A stretch of DNA of 34,667 nt from Pseudomonas psychrophila HA-4 (GCF_000282975.1 NZ_ALJC01000139.1:1-34667), one strand, 5' to 3'; counted from the stretch's first letter, positions 10,440 to 19,260 are shown. The notes: generated from the letters alone by a model not told the origin. Made by a program: numbers and translations.

Positions 10440-10783
10440 TGGAAGAAGTTATCGCTATCGCTATCGGGGTGCTCGCCGCCTCTGGTACCTGGCTGATCCT
10501 GCGCCCTCGGACCTTTCAAGTGGTGATGGGCCTGTGCTTACTGTCGTACGGGGTCAACCTGTTCATTTTCAGCATGGGCAGCCTGTTTATCGGTAAAGAG
10601 CCGGTGATAAAAGCGGGCGTGCCCCAAGACTTGCTTAATTACACTGACCCATTGCCGCAGGCATTGGTGTTGACCGCAATCGTCATCAGTTTTGCAATGA
10701 CCGCGCTGTTCTTGGTGGTTTTGCTGGCCTCCCGAGGCCTGACCGGTACCGACCATGTGGATGGCCGGGAGCCTAAAGAATGA
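10439..10783 (+). CDS. mrpC: Mrp/Pha antiporter subunit C (NuoK-like)
   Basis: The small membrane protein of 114 residues has three helices and is related to NuoK. The segment RTFQVVMGLCLLSYGVNLFI and the later PLPQALVLTAIVISFAMTAL match the conserved MnhC/MrpC pattern in which a loop with Asp-Pro-Leu-Pro-Gln precedes the last helix. It belongs to the membrane complex formed by all Mrp subunits. It starts one base before the end of mrpA and overlaps mrpD by four bases (ATGA), a sign of translational coupling. Confidence 0.93.
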
Positions 10784-12459
10784 ATCTGATGCCGCATCTG
10801 ATTGTCGCGCCTATCCTGCTTCCGCTACTGACCGCTGCCTGCATGCTGTTGCTGGGTGAAAAACATCGTCCACTCAAAGCCCGGATCAACCTGGTATCGA
10901 CCCTGATCGGCCTGATCATCTCGGTGTTATTGCTGATCTGGACGCAAAACCAAAGCAGCCCGGCCTCGATTGGCGTGTACTTGCCGAGCAACTGGCAAGT
11001 GCCGTTCGGTATTGTGCTGGTGGTTGATCGCCTGTCAGCGCTGATGTTGGTACTGACAGGGATTATTGCCTTCTGCGCGCTGCTATTCGCCATGGCCCGC
11101 TGGGACCGCGCCGGTGCCAGCTTTCATGCGCTGTTCCAGATCCAGTTAATGGGCTTGTACGGCGCCTTCCTGACCGCCGACCTGTTTAACCTATTCGTGT
11201 TCTTCGAGGTATTGCTGGCTGCGTCCTACGGGCTGATGCTGCACGGCTCGGGCAAGGCTCGGGTCTCGGCGGGCTTGCACTACATCTCGATCAACCTGCT
11301 GGCCTCGTCCCTGTTCCTGATTGGCGCGGCATTGATCTACGGCGTCACCGGCACCCTGAACATGGCCGACTTGGCCTTTAAAATTCCGCTGGTACCAGAA
11401 GCTGACCGAGGCCTGCTGCATGCCGGCGCGGCGATTCTGGCCATCGCTTTCCTGGCCAAAGCGGGTATGTGGCCGCTGAACTTCTGGCTGGTGCCCGCCT
11501 ACTCCTCAGCCAGTGCCCCGGTGGCCGCGCTGTTCGCAATCATGACCAAAGTCGGGATCTACACCGTACTTCGGCTATGGACACTGCTGTTCTCGGGCCA
11601 GGCCGGGGCGTCCGCCTACTTTGCCGGTGACTGGCTGATCTACGGCGGCATGGCCACTATTGTCTGCGCCGCCATTGCCATCCTTGCCGCGCAGCGACTG
11701 GAACGCATGGCCAGCCTGAGCATTCTGGTGTCGGCTGGCATTCTGTTGTCAGCCGTGGGTTTCGCCCAACCCAACCTGACGGCTGCGGCGCTGTTCTATC
11801 TGGTCAGCTCCACCTTGGCGTTGAGTGCCTTGTTCCTGCTGGCAGAGTTGATTGAGCGTTCACGCTCATCCAGCGATGTGCTGATCGAGGAGGATGCCGA
11901 AACACTGCCGACGTTGATCGAGCCACCCCCACGTGGAACCAACCTGGACGACGAACAAAAAGTCGTGGTCGGACAGATCATTCCGTGGGCGATGGCATTT
12001 CTGGGGCTGAGTTTTATTGCCTGTGCCCTGCTGATTATCGGGATGCCGCCGTTGTCGGGGTTTATTGGCAAACTCAGCTTGCTCAATGCGCTGCTTAACC
12101 CAGCGGGGCTAGGCAATGACATCAACGCGCCCATCTCGACGGCCGCTTGGTGCCTGCTGGCACTGCTAATTCTCTCTGGGCTGGCATCTCTGATCGCGTT
12201 TTCGCGCATGGGTATCCAGCGCTTCTGGACACCGCTGGAGCGATCATCCCCCATCCTGCGACGCATTGAATGTGTGCCCATCGTGTTACTGCTCGGGCTT
12301 TGTGTGGTGTTAACCATCAAGGCTGAGCCGGTGTTGCGTTATACCCAAGCCGCGGCTGACACCCTCAATAATCCTGAGCGTTACGTGATGGCGGTGATGG
12401 GCGCACGACCGGTGCCAAGCCCTGAAGCCAAGGCTGCCATGCTGGAGGTTCAGCCATGA
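10780..12459 (+). CDS. mrpD: Mrp/Pha antiporter subunit D (NuoL/M/N-like)
   Basis: The 559-residue polytopic protein is the second large antiporter-like subunit. It has the conserved glutamate in NLFVFFEVLLAASYGLML (Glu143) and the lysine-containing block FLAKAGMWPLNFWLVPAY, both needed for ion translocation in the family. An unusual hydrophilic insert of about 40 residues (EEDAETLPTLIEPPPRGTN and following) lies between late helices, but similar inserts occur in Pseudomonas PhaD proteins. It is coupled by ATGA overlaps to mrpC and mrpE. Confidence 0.95.
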   Translation: MNLMPHLIVAPILLPLLTAACMLLLGEKHRPLKARINLVSTLIGLIISVLLLIWTQNQSSPASIGVYLPSNWQVPFGIVLVVDRLSALMLVLTGIIAFCALLFAMARWDRAGASFHALFQIQLMGLYGAFLTADLFNLFVFFEVLLAASYGLMLHGSGKARVSAGLHYISINLLASSLFLIGAALIYGVTGTLNMADLAFKIPLVPEADRGLLHAGAAILAIAFLAKAGMWPLNFWLVPAYSSASAPVAALFAIMTKVGIYTVLRLWTLLFSGQAGASAYFAGDWLIYGGMATIVCAAIAILAAQRLERMASLSILVSAGILLSAVGFAQPNLTAAALFYLVSSTLALSALFLLAELIERSRSSSDVLIEEDAETLPTLIEPPPRGTNLDDEQKVVVGQIIPWAMAFLGLSFIACALLIIGMPPLSGFIGKLSLLNALLNPAGLGNDINAPISTAAWCLLALLILSGLASLIAFSRMGIQRFWTPLERSSPILRRIECVPIVLLLGLCVVLTIKAEPVLRYTQAAADTLNNPERYVMAVMGARPVPSPEAKAAMLEVQP

Positions 12460-12944
12460 AGCGCCTATTCCCTGCTCCGTGGTTGTCCCTAGCGCTGTGG
12501 GTTCTGTGGCTGCTGCTCAATTTGTCGCTCAGCGCAGGCAACCTGTTGCTCGGCGCGGCATTGGGCTTTTTGGCCCCGATCATGTTTGCGCCACTGCGGC
12601 CCTTGCCGATTAAAATCAGCCGCCCTGGCGTGATCATCAAGCTGTTCTTTTTGGTTGGGCGTGACGTTATCGCCTCCAATATTGCCGTGGCCTGGGGCGT
12701 ACTGAATGCTGGCAAACGCCCGCCACGTTCAAAGTTCATCAAAATACCGCTCGACCTGCGCGATGCCAACGGCCTAGCAGCTTTGTCGATGATCACCACC
12801 GTGGTGCCCGGCACCATCTGGTCTGAGCTGGCACTGGATCGCAGCGTGCTGCTGTTGCACGTCTTCGACCTGGATGACGAAGCGCAGTTTATCGAGCACT
12901 TCAAAACCGCTTACGAGCGCCCTTTGATGGAGATCTTTGAATGA
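12456..12944 (+). CDS. mrpE: Mrp/Pha antiporter subunit E
   Basis: The 162-residue protein has two or three N-terminal helices and a soluble C-terminal domain. The sequence LSMITTVVPGTIWSELALD is the typical conserved MrpE/MnhE block where the family has T-P-G-T. MrpE is needed for assembly and full antiport of the complex, with few independent catalytic features. It overlaps both neighbours by four bases. Confidence 0.93.
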   Translation: MKRLFPAPWLSLALWVLWLLLNLSLSAGNLLLGAALGFLAPIMFAPLRPLPIKISRPGVIIKLFFLVGRDVIASNIAVAWGVLNAGKRPPRSKFIKIPLDLRDANGLAALSMITTVVPGTIWSELALDRSVLLLHVFDLDDEAQFIEHFKTAYERPLMEIFE

Positions 12945-13219
12945 GTGCCCTGCTCTCCGGTGCCATTTTGATCAGCCTGTTTTTCTTCAGCCTGGCAATG
13001 GTGCTCACCGTGATTCGGCTGTTCAAGGGCCCTTCCGCCCAAGACCGGGTTCTGGCACTGGACTACCTGTACATCGTGGCCATGCTGATCATGTTGGTAC
13101 TGGGTATTCGCTATGCCAGTGATACCTACTTCGAAGCCGCCTTGCTGATCGCCCTGTTTGGCTTTGTCGGTTCGTTTGCGCTGGCTAAATTCCTGCTGCG
13201 TGGCGAGGTGATCGAATGA
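12941..13219 (+). CDS. mrpF: Mrp/Pha antiporter subunit F
   Basis: The 92-residue protein has three membrane helices. It shows the MrpF signature RLFKGPSAQDRVLALDYL, with the conserved Gly-Pro and Asp-Arg between the first two helices, and a Tyr-Ala/Glu-Ala motif before the last one. MrpF has been linked to bile-salt and cation efflux in other species but works mainly as an obligatory subunit of the complex. It starts and ends in ATGA overlaps. Confidence 0.93.
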   Translation: MSALLSGAILISLFFFSLAMVLTVIRLFKGPSAQDRVLALDYLYIVAMLIMLVLGIRYASDTYFEAALLIALFGFVGSFALAKFLLRGEVIE

Positions 13220-13587
13220 ATTCCGTCAGCGAATTGTCGCTTTGGATTGAAATACCGGTGGCAGTACTACTGGTGCTCAGCAGCCTGTTTGCTTTTTTCG
13301 GTGCTGTGGGGCTGCTGCGACTCAAGAGTTTTTTTCAGCGCATGCACCCGCCAGCACTGGCTTCAACCCTGGGTGCCTGGTGCGTGGCGTTGGCTTCAAT
13401 TTTGTACTTCTCAGCCCTTAAATCGACACCGATTTTGCACGCGTGGCTGATTCCGATTTTGCTCGCGATCACCGTGCCGGTGACGACCTTGCTGCTGGCC
13501 CGTACGTCGTTATTTCGTAAACGAATGGCGGGGGAAGATGTGCCGGCAGAAGTCAGCAGTGGTGGGCACAGTGAGGGCGGTTCTTAA
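13216..13587 (+). CDS. mrpG: Mrp/Pha antiporter subunit G
   Basis: The 123-residue last subunit of the operon has three helices and the family pattern FFGAVGLLRLKSFFQRMHPP followed by STLGAWCVALASILYF. MrpG proteins show G-x-x-R-x-x-D/x-x-x-R-x-H at this place; here the residue usually Pro/Asp is Lys-Ser, a minor change. The C-terminal tail is polar. The operon ends 17 bases before a strong bidirectional hairpin, so transcription of the antiporter probably stops there. Confidence 0.93.
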   Translation: MNSVSELSLWIEIPVAVLLVLSSLFAFFGAVGLLRLKSFFQRMHPPALASTLGAWCVALASILYFSALKSTPILHAWLIPILLAITVPVTTLLLARTSLFRKRMAGEDVPAEVSSGGHSEGGS

Positions 13588-13604
13588 ATTTCTTCTTGCC
13601 TGAA

Positions 13605-13630
13605 CCTCGTAGCAACTAGCTGCTACGAGG
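13605..13630. terminator. Bidirectional terminator between mrpG and the anion transporter
   Basis: CCTCGTAGCA (13605-13614) pairs perfectly with TGCTACGAGG (13621-13630) around a 6-base loop, midway between two convergent genes. T-rich sequence is present on neither side in a long run, but position and stem strength suit a shared terminator. Confidence 0.65.
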
Positions 13631-13642
13631 TACTAGGCGACT

Positions 13643-15133
13643 TTACATCCAGCCCAACCAGCTCCAATACGTCGCGCCAAACAGCAGCATCAGCAAATAC
13701 CCCACCGCAGTGACGATCAGCCCGACCTTGGCGAATTGTTTGGCCGTGAAGGTTTGGGTGCCCAAGCACACCATGTTTTGCGGGGCGTTGATCGGCAAGA
13801 TAAAGCCATAGCTCACCACAAACCCCAGCAGCATGGTCATGCCCAGCCGGTTGAATTCACCCGGCAAGGTTTGCAGCACGGCGATTAAAATCGGCAGTAA
13901 CGCCGACGTCAGTGCGGTGGCGCTGGCAAAGCCCAAGTGGATCAAAATCAGAAACGCCCCCAGAATCGCGAAGATCCCCAGCGGCCCGACTTGGTCCAGC
14001 CCAGTGTTATGCACCACTTGCCCACCCAGCCATTGCCCGGCTTGGGTGGTGAGCAAGGCAGTTCCCAAACTGATCCCGACCCCAAACACAATGACCGTGC
14101 CCCACGGGATGCGCGACTGCACGTCTTTCCACGTCATGACCCCAAAACGCGGTAGCAGTAAAAATACCAGCCCGGCGTAGGTGGTCGACGTGGTGTCAAA
14201 GCTGTGCAATTTGCCTTCAGTGGCCCATGCCAGCAACAGCGCAAGGGACACGCCCATCAAACGTTTCTGCGGCCCGGTCATGGGACCCAATTCAGCCAGC
14301 GATTTTTCCACCGCTTCTTTGCCGCCCGGAATGCTGTCGCTTTCCGGCGGGAGCAGTTTGAGCACCACGAACAGCAGCACTGCCGACATGATGATGGCCC
14401 ACGGCGCGCCTGCAATCAGCCAATCGAGCCAGTTCACCCGCTCGCCCAGCATCTTGTCCATAAAGCCAACGGTCAGCAGGTTTTGCGCGGCGGCGGTTTG
14501 AATCCCGACGTTCCAGATGCTGGTGCCCTGCGCCACCACAATCATGATCCCGGCGGCAATGTTGGAGCGTTTGTCGACGCCGAACGCCAGGATCACCCCC
14601 ATCATGATCGGCACAACACAGGCGCTACGGGCGGTCGCGCTTGGCACCACCAAACTCAGCAAAATAGTGACAGCAATCGCCCCCAGCAGGATGCGCCGGG
14701 TGCTGGTGCCAATCCGAGACAGAGTGACCAACGCGATGCGCCGGTCCAGCCCGGTATGGGTCATAGCTGCCGCAATAAACAACGCCCCGGCCACCAGTGC
14801 CAGCGCGGCATTGGAGAACCCGGTCAGGGCCATGGTGATCCCGGCGTTAGTGCCGTAAAGCTTCGAAGGGTCTTGCAGGGTAGGCGCCATGCCAATCAAA
14901 AACGCCATCAATGACGTGATCATGATGGCGCTGGCTTCGTATGACACAGCCTCGGTGATCCACACCACCACCGCAAATGCCAGAATCGCCAGCATGCGGT
15001 GCCCAGCGACCGGCAAGTCGGCAGGCAATGGCATCATCAGCACACCCACCATCACCAGAACAGCGACGACTAGGCCTATGGGTAACTTTAATTTCTCCGC
15101 CGCAGGCGTCGGGGTAGTTGCAGGCGCGTTCAC
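13643..15133 (-). CDS. DASS/SLC13-family anion (dicarboxylate, sulfate or phosphate) transporter
   Basis: The protein of about 496 residues has eleven or so membrane helices with the two-repeat arrangement of the divalent anion:Na+ symporter family. Features include VVWITEAVSYEASAIMITSL near the start, LSLVVPSATARSACVVPIM at the first hairpin repeat, and YGFILPINAPQNMVCLGT at the second. The SNT-type motifs of classical members are modified, so the substrate is uncertain. The GTG at 15133 has a perfect AAGGAG 6 bases upstream and is preferred to the ATG at 15175. It follows tonB on the same strand after 139 bases that include a hairpin, so co-transcription with the phytase block is possible but not certain. 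Given the neighbours, uptake of phosphate or an organic anion is a guess. Confidence 0.85.
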   Translation of the reverse strand: MNAPATTPTPAAEKLKLPIGLVVAVLVMVGVLMMPLPADLPVAGHRMLAILAFAVVVWITEAVSYEASAIMITSLMAFLIGMAPTLQDPSKLYGTNAGITMALTGFSNAALALVAGALFIAAAMTHTGLDRRIALVTLSRIGTSTRRILLGAIAVTILLSLVVPSATARSACVVPIMMGVILAFGVDKRSNIAAGIMIVVAQGTSIWNVGIQTAAAQNLLTVGFMDKMLGERVNWLDWLIAGAPWAIIMSAVLLFVVLKLLPPESDSIPGGKEAVEKSLAELGPMTGPQKRLMGVSLALLLAWATEGKLHSFDTTSTTYAGLVFLLLPRFGVMTWKDVQSRIPWGTVIVFGVGISLGTALLTTQAGQWLGGQVVHNTGLDQVGPLGIFAILGAFLILIHLGFASATALTSALLPILIAVLQTLPGEFNRLGMTMLLGFVVSYGFILPINAPQNMVCLGTQTFTAKQFAKVGLIVTAVGYLLMLLFGATYWSWLGWM

Positions 15134-15224
15134 GGACTTCTCCTTATGCTTGAAATCGGATGCAGCATAGGTCAAGGACGGGGGTTTCGCGTTGATGCTT
15201 GTCAGATGTTATTGCCTTAGAAGC

Positions 15225-15264
15225 ACCCTCACCGTTGCTCTCTCCCTCAGGGAAAGGTGAGGGT
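15225..15264. repeat. REP-like hairpin downstream of tonB
   Basis: ACCCTCACC (15225-15233) pairs with GGTGAGGGT (15256-15264), with a smaller inner CCC/GGG pairing. CCCTCACC/CCTTTCCC/GAGGGAG-type repeats are common between Pseudomonas genes. It sits 8 bases past the tonB stop and could act as a terminator or mRNA end stabiliser. Confidence 0.5.
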
Positions 15265-15272
15265 CGCTCTGC

Positions 15273-16061
15273 TTAGCGGATTTTGTAGTGAAAGGTATTA
15301 CGCACCCCCGGCACTGTTACTGCCTGGCCATCGACCATGCGCGGTTGGTAGCGGAATGTCGCCGCCGCCACCAATGAAGGTCGGATAAACGCCGGGTGGC
15401 ACTCGCCGACTACTTTGGGATTGTCGACCTTGCCCTGCGGGGTGACCGAGTATTCAACCGTACAGTCGCCTTCTATGCCTTTGTCCAACGCGCGTTGCGG
15501 GTAGTCAGGGGCTTCTTTGCTGATCGGCAAGTATTGGCGCACATCCGCCGCCGCAGCCGCCTGCTGGGCACGCCGGGCGTTATCCGCTGCCACGCGTGCT
15601 TGCTGCGCGGCCGCTTCGGCCTGCGCGTGCTGACGCTGCATCTCGGCCTGTTCCGCCTGTTGCCGGGCAACCTGTTGTTGCTCTTGCTTGAGTTGCTTCT
15701 GCTCCTCTACCCGCTTGCGCGCCAACGCGGCCTGTTCCAGCTTGCGTGCTTGTATTTGCGGGTCCGGTTTGACCACGTCAGGCTTTGCTTCAACCACCGG
15801 CGGCGCAACCACCACCGGCAGCGGTGCGGGTTCGGGCGGCGCAGCCACCGGCTCGGCGGGCATCATGACCAGCCGGGTTTTGAGGGTCGACGGCGCGGGA
15901 ACGGCCACTTCATGCTCCATGCTCCAACCCAGCACCAAAAAGGCAATCACCGCGCTGTGCAGGGCAACCGTGACTGCCACCGCCTGGCTGTTGTGCCACA
16001 ACGTGGTCCATGGCACAGACCGCGCGGCCATCTGTGGCGCGTGCATCACCGCGGTACTCAT
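15273..16061 (-). CDS. tonB: TonB-family energy transducer with TolA-like helical linker
   Basis: The protein couples the proton-driven motor in the inner membrane to outer-membrane receptors. After a short cytoplasmic tail there is one membrane helix (about residues 26-46) with His35. A Pro/Val/Glu stretch follows (APPEPAPLPVVVAPP), then about 75 residues of Gln/Ala/Arg-rich coiled coil, which is more like TolA domain II than a normal TonB linker. The C-terminal TonB fold starts at PDYPQRALDKGIEGDCTVEY and ends FHYKIR. Two cysteines, in GDC and GEC, could form a disulfide in the periplasm. Its start overlaps the TolR-like gene by four bases. The gene context points to service of the adjacent receptor. 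Confidence 0.88.
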   Translation of the reverse strand: MSTAVMHAPQMAARSVPWTTLWHNSQAVAVTVALHSAVIAFLVLGWSMEHEVAVPAPSTLKTRLVMMPAEPVAAPPEPAPLPVVVAPPVVEAKPDVVKPDPQIQARKLEQAALARKRVEEQKQLKQEQQQVARQQAEQAEMQRQHAQAEAAAQQARVAADNARRAQQAAAAADVRQYLPISKEAPDYPQRALDKGIEGDCTVEYSVTPQGKVDNPKVVGECHPAFIRPSLVAAATFRYQPRMVDGQAVTVPGVRNTFHYKIR

Positions 16062-16510
16062 TGTGGGGCCTCTGTCACCAACCCCAGGTTGGTCACGCCA
16101 CCTTGCTGCAAAGCAGCCATGGCCTTGACCACGCTGCCATACCCGGCCTCGCTGTCGGCGCGAATGAAAACCTGAGTGTCACCGTTTTGTGCAGTCACCT
16201 GGCCGATCTTGGCTTGCAGTTCTTCAAGGCTGACGGCGCTGTCGGTCTGGTTTTTGGTGTCCAGTTCGCTGCCCACGTTCCAGTAGTACCCGCCCTCGGC
16301 CTTGACCGACAGGGTGAGGATTTTCTGCTGGGTGTCATTGGCCAACGCTTCACTGGCGACTTTGGGCAACTCGATCTTCACGCCTTGCGTCAGCATCGGC
16401 GCGGTCACCATAAAGATCACCAGCAGTACCAGCATCACGTCGATGTAAGGCACTACGTTCATTTCGGCCTTGGGCCCGTGTTTGCGTTGTGGTCGAGCGA
16501 GCATGTTCAA
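16058..16510 (-). CDS. ExbD/TolR-family motor protein (TolR-type)
   Basis: The 150-residue protein has one N-terminal membrane helix in EMNVVPYIDVMLVLLVIFMV, carrying the essential proton-binding Asp, followed by TAPMLTQGVKIELPK. This wording is closer to TolR than to ExbD. The periplasmic domain ends with QVFIRADSEAGYGSVVKAM, the usual D/A-D-x-x-x-x-Y-G-x-V pattern. It pairs with the upstream TolQ-type gene (6 bases apart) and overlaps tonB by ATGA. No tolA, tolB or pal lies here, so this is not the housekeeping Tol operon. Confidence 0.88.
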   Translation of the reverse strand: MNMLARPQRKHGPKAEMNVVPYIDVMLVLLVIFMVTAPMLTQGVKIELPKVASEALANDTQQKILTLSVKAEGGYYWNVGSELDTKNQTDSAVSLEELQAKIGQVTAQNGDTQVFIRADSEAGYGSVVKAMAALQQGGVTNLGLVTEAPQ

Positions 16511-16516
16511 ACTCCC

Positions 16517-17227
16517 TTAAGCAGCCGCAGCCATGTTCCGCGAACCCGCGTGCAAACCACGGTACAGGCGCATTTGGACTTCGTTGCCGAGGCTGTAATA
16601 GCGGGTCAGCAAGGTTTGGCCGCGGGCCGAGAAGCGGTTATAGGCAATGACTGCCGGAATCGCGGCAAACAAGCCGATGGCCGTGGCAATCAGGGCTTCA
16701 GCAATGCCGGGGGCAACGGTCGAAAGCGTGGCCTGCTGCACCTGCGACAAGCCGATAAAGGAGTTCATGATCCCCCAGACGGTGCCAAACAGGCCGATGT
16801 ATGGGCTCACCGAACCCACGGTGGCGAGAAATTGCAGGCCTTTTTCCAGGCGCACTTCCTGTTCGCTGATGGCCACATACAGTGAGCGTTCGATGCCTTG
16901 CATCACGCCATCGGCGTCAATGCTCGGCTGCTGTTTGAGTTGCGCGTATTCGCTGTAGGCGGCGACAAATACCTGTTCGGCACCCGCGTCTTCGCGGGTC
17001 GAATCACGGGTCTCGCGGTACAGCGCGTTCAAATCACCCTGCGCCCGAAAACGCTGGGTGAAGCTGTCGATGTCATGTTCACTGCGGCGCAGGATGGCAC
17101 TGCGGCGAATAATCAAAAACCAGCTCAGCAACGAGGCGGCGAGCAAAATCAGCATCACGCCTTGTACCAGCAGGCTGGCTTCGCTGATCAGACCCCAGAG
17201 GGTCATGTGTTCCATAGTTGCTTGCAT
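16517..17227 (-). CDS. ExbB/TolQ-family motor protein (TolQ-type)
   Basis: The 236-residue inner-membrane protein has three helices. The first is near residues 18-40. The second and third are in the strongly conserved block ATVGSVSPYIGLFGTVWGIM and the following IAEALIATAIGLFAAIPAVI, where TolQ/ExbB residues line the proton path. Wording and length match TolQ more than ExbB. Methionines at residues 1, 5 and 8 are all possible starts; the one used has AGGAGTT about 9 bases upstream. It is the first of three tightly packed genes (TolQ-type, TolR-type, TonB) that form a complete energy-transducing motor. Confidence 0.88.
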   Translation of the reverse strand: MQATMEHMTLWGLISEASLLVQGVMLILLAASLLSWFLIIRRSAILRRSEHDIDSFTQRFRAQGDLNALYRETRDSTREDAGAEQVFVAAYSEYAQLKQQPSIDADGVMQGIERSLYVAISEQEVRLEKGLQFLATVGSVSPYIGLFGTVWGIMNSFIGLSQVQQATLSTVAPGIAEALIATAIGLFAAIPAVIAYNRFSARGQTLLTRYYSLGNEVQMRLYRGLHAGSRNMAAAA

Positions 17228-17250
17228 GGTGTAACTCCTGTTGGATTGCT

Positions 17251-17280
17251 CGTGGGAGCGGCCGCAGGCTGCGATCTTTT
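17251..17280. repeat. Partial REP-like element
   Basis: CGTGGGAGCGGCCGCAGGCTGCGATC followed by TTTT is typical of dispersed Pseudomonas intergenic repeats. It lies between the phytase and the TolQ-type gene, so it may modulate read-through in the operon. Confidence 0.5.
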
Positions 17281-17343
17281 AAACACTCGCAGCGTTGCGC
17301 AGCGCCTACGTTTAGTGATTAGAGACACATCCGTATGACTGGG

Positions 17344-19260
17344 TTATGGCAAGTGCAGCGCCTTGGCCACTTCACTCCACGGGACGTATTTGAAGTTTTG
17401 GGCTTGCTCGGGCATGCGTTTGCGCCCGTCCTGCACCACCAGCATGCCGTTGCTCCAAGGGCCACCAAGGTTGGCCGAGGTCACGTCAAGGCCATCCGTT
17501 TGCGAGGCGCCATCAATGCCCGCCTCAGCATTTACACCCACCCGAAAGGCGCCACGCAGAGCAAACGGCGGCTCGGCATCGACCACCACATAGCTGTCAT
17601 TGCCTTGGCTGGAGATCACCAGGTAGTTGTCTTTTTCGGTCTGATACAGCGCCAGCCCTTCAATGTCGTCATGCACCGGATCACCGACCTTGATCACGCT
17701 GGTCAGGGTTGTCGGCTGGTCAGGACGCGCATCGACCGCCCACACCGCGACGTCTTCTTCACCGATAAACAGGCGCTGGCGCTGGTCATCGGCGACACAG
17801 CCTTCAGGCTGGGTTTCAACCTTGAACTGGCGTACCAGTTCGCCCTCTACACGTTCACCCTTGGCGAACAGGCGATGCTGCAAAAACGTACCGTCCTTGT
17901 CGTTGGCAAAACTGTAAATCTCACCCGTCGGCGCCTTGAACAGGCACAGGCCATAGATGTCTTTGACCGGCGTGGCAATCTCGCCCACGATTTTCAACAC
18001 GCCTGTCGCCCGATCAATGCTGAACACACTCAGGCTGTTGTGATCGCGATTGGTCGCCACCGCCAGGTCAACGGTGTTAGCCCCCAAAACAAAGCCCGGG
18101 CGCACATCAACGTTGTTCAGGCGCCCCACCGGCAACTGCTGCACACGCTTACCCTGTAAGTCGTACACCTCAAGCCCTTGCTGCTTGTTGGTGCCCAGTA
18201 CGCGGCTCAACGCGGGTTGTTGGGGGTGAACCCAAATAGCCGGATCATCCGCCGCATCGCCCTGACTCATGACGATATCGGTCTGCACAACGGGTTTTAC
18301 CACCGGCAATACGGGCGGTAGGTTTACCGGCGCGGCTTTCCAGTCCAGCGTGCCTTCAAACAGGCGATTGCTGGCGCCGTCTTGTACCAACACATCAAGC
18401 CCTTTCGGGGTTTCACGCAGCGCCAGATGCTCAGGTTCTGTGACGCCTTTAAGCGTCAGGCTAGCGACGGGCGACCAGCGCTTACCTTGTTGTTGATAGA
18501 GGTTTAACTGACCAGCCTTGGGATCAAGCCCCAGCATTCCGCCCGGCACCAGCGCCATGGCCCCAGCCGCTTTTTTCACATTGCCGAACGGCTCGACGAT
18601 GGCCACCGGCACGCGCAACGTCTCGGCTTCAGGATGCGCTGGGTACGTCCACCAGCCAACATTCTGCTCGTTGACGAACAGTTGCTGCGAAGCATCATCC
18701 ACTTGGCAAAACTTCGCTTCAGGCGGCAACGGCAAGCTGCGCACCTTGTGCGGGGTCGCCAAACGTTTGTTGTCGGCGGCGACCAGCCATTGCTCGCCCT
18801 TGCCTTCTTCGCCCACCGTAAACAGGTACATGTTGCTCGCGGAGTCGCGGTACAGGCACACGCCGTTAACCGCATAGTCACGCGTCGGCAGGTACATCGG
18901 TGCCTGCCATTCATGGGTTTTTGGGTCCAGGCTGAACAGTGCAACTTGCTGCGTGTTCTTGTCGTGACTGGCGACCAGCACCTTGTCACCCAGGGCGCGG
19001 CTGTCTAGGCCCGAGAACGAGCCCGCCACTTGGCTAAGCGTTTTGCCTTGCGGGTCGAGCAACAGCAACCCGTCGCGCTTGCTCACGGCCAGACGATCAT
19101 CCCCTGCCCCCGTCGGTAAGTAACTCAGCGCCTGAGCCTTGGTCGTGCCCCAGGGGTGCAGGGTTGGAGCAGTGATTTCAGCGCCAGCCTGCACCCCGCC
19201 TGCGGCAAGACACACGAGTAAAGGCAACAGCCGGGGTTTGCGTTTGAACAAAAAGGTCAT
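17344..19260 (-). CDS. Beta-propeller phytase, two-domain, exported
   Basis: The enzyme releases phosphate from phytate (inositol hexakisphosphate), usually with calcium. A signal peptide (FKRKPR, then LLPLLVCLAAGG, cleavage after VQA) indicates export. The C-terminal 310 or so residues contain the full phytase signature: GDAADDPAIWVHP, VLGTNKQQGLEVYDL, EGCVADDQRQRLFIGEED, DIEGLALY, SQGNDSYVVVD, and TDGLDV with LVVQDG. An N-terminal domain of about 290 residues repeats the pattern in weaker form and lacks the acidic DDPAIW block, like the incomplete domain of known dual-domain phytases. From ATG 19260 it has 638 residues; ATG 19287 is an alternative start. The gene follows the receptor after 195 bases holding an inverted repeat, and precedes the TolQ/TolR/TonB genes. 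Confidence 0.9.
   Translation of the reverse strand: MTFLFKRKPRLLPLLVCLAAGGVQAGAEITAPTLHPWGTTKAQALSYLPTGAGDDRLAVSKRDGLLLLDPQGKTLSQVAGSFSGLDSRALGDKVLVASHDKNTQQVALFSLDPKTHEWQAPMYLPTRDYAVNGVCLYRDSASNMYLFTVGEEGKGEQWLVAADNKRLATPHKVRSLPLPPEAKFCQVDDASQQLFVNEQNVGWWTYPAHPEAETLRVPVAIVEPFGNVKKAAGAMALVPGGMLGLDPKAGQLNLYQQQGKRWSPVASLTLKGVTEPEHLALRETPKGLDVLVQDGASNRLFEGTLDWKAAPVNLPPVLPVVKPVVQTDIVMSQGDAADDPAIWVHPQQPALSRVLGTNKQQGLEVYDLQGKRVQQLPVGRLNNVDVRPGFVLGANTVDLAVATNRDHNSLSVFSIDRATGVLKIVGEIATPVKDIYGLCLFKAPTGEIYSFANDKDGTFLQHRLFAKGERVEGELVRQFKVETQPEGCVADDQRQRLFIGEEDVAVWAVDARPDQPTTLTSVIKVGDPVHDDIEGLALYQTEKDNYLVISSQGNDSYVVVDAEPPFALRGAFRVGVNAEAGIDGASQTDGLDVTSANLGGPWSNGMLVVQDGRKRMPEQAQNFKYVPWSEVAKALHLP

Noticed and set aside
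14204..14914. A 236-codon plus-strand frame opposite the DASS transporter
   Set aside because: Its composition (very rich in Gln, His, Arg) is that of a mirror frame of membrane-protein codons.
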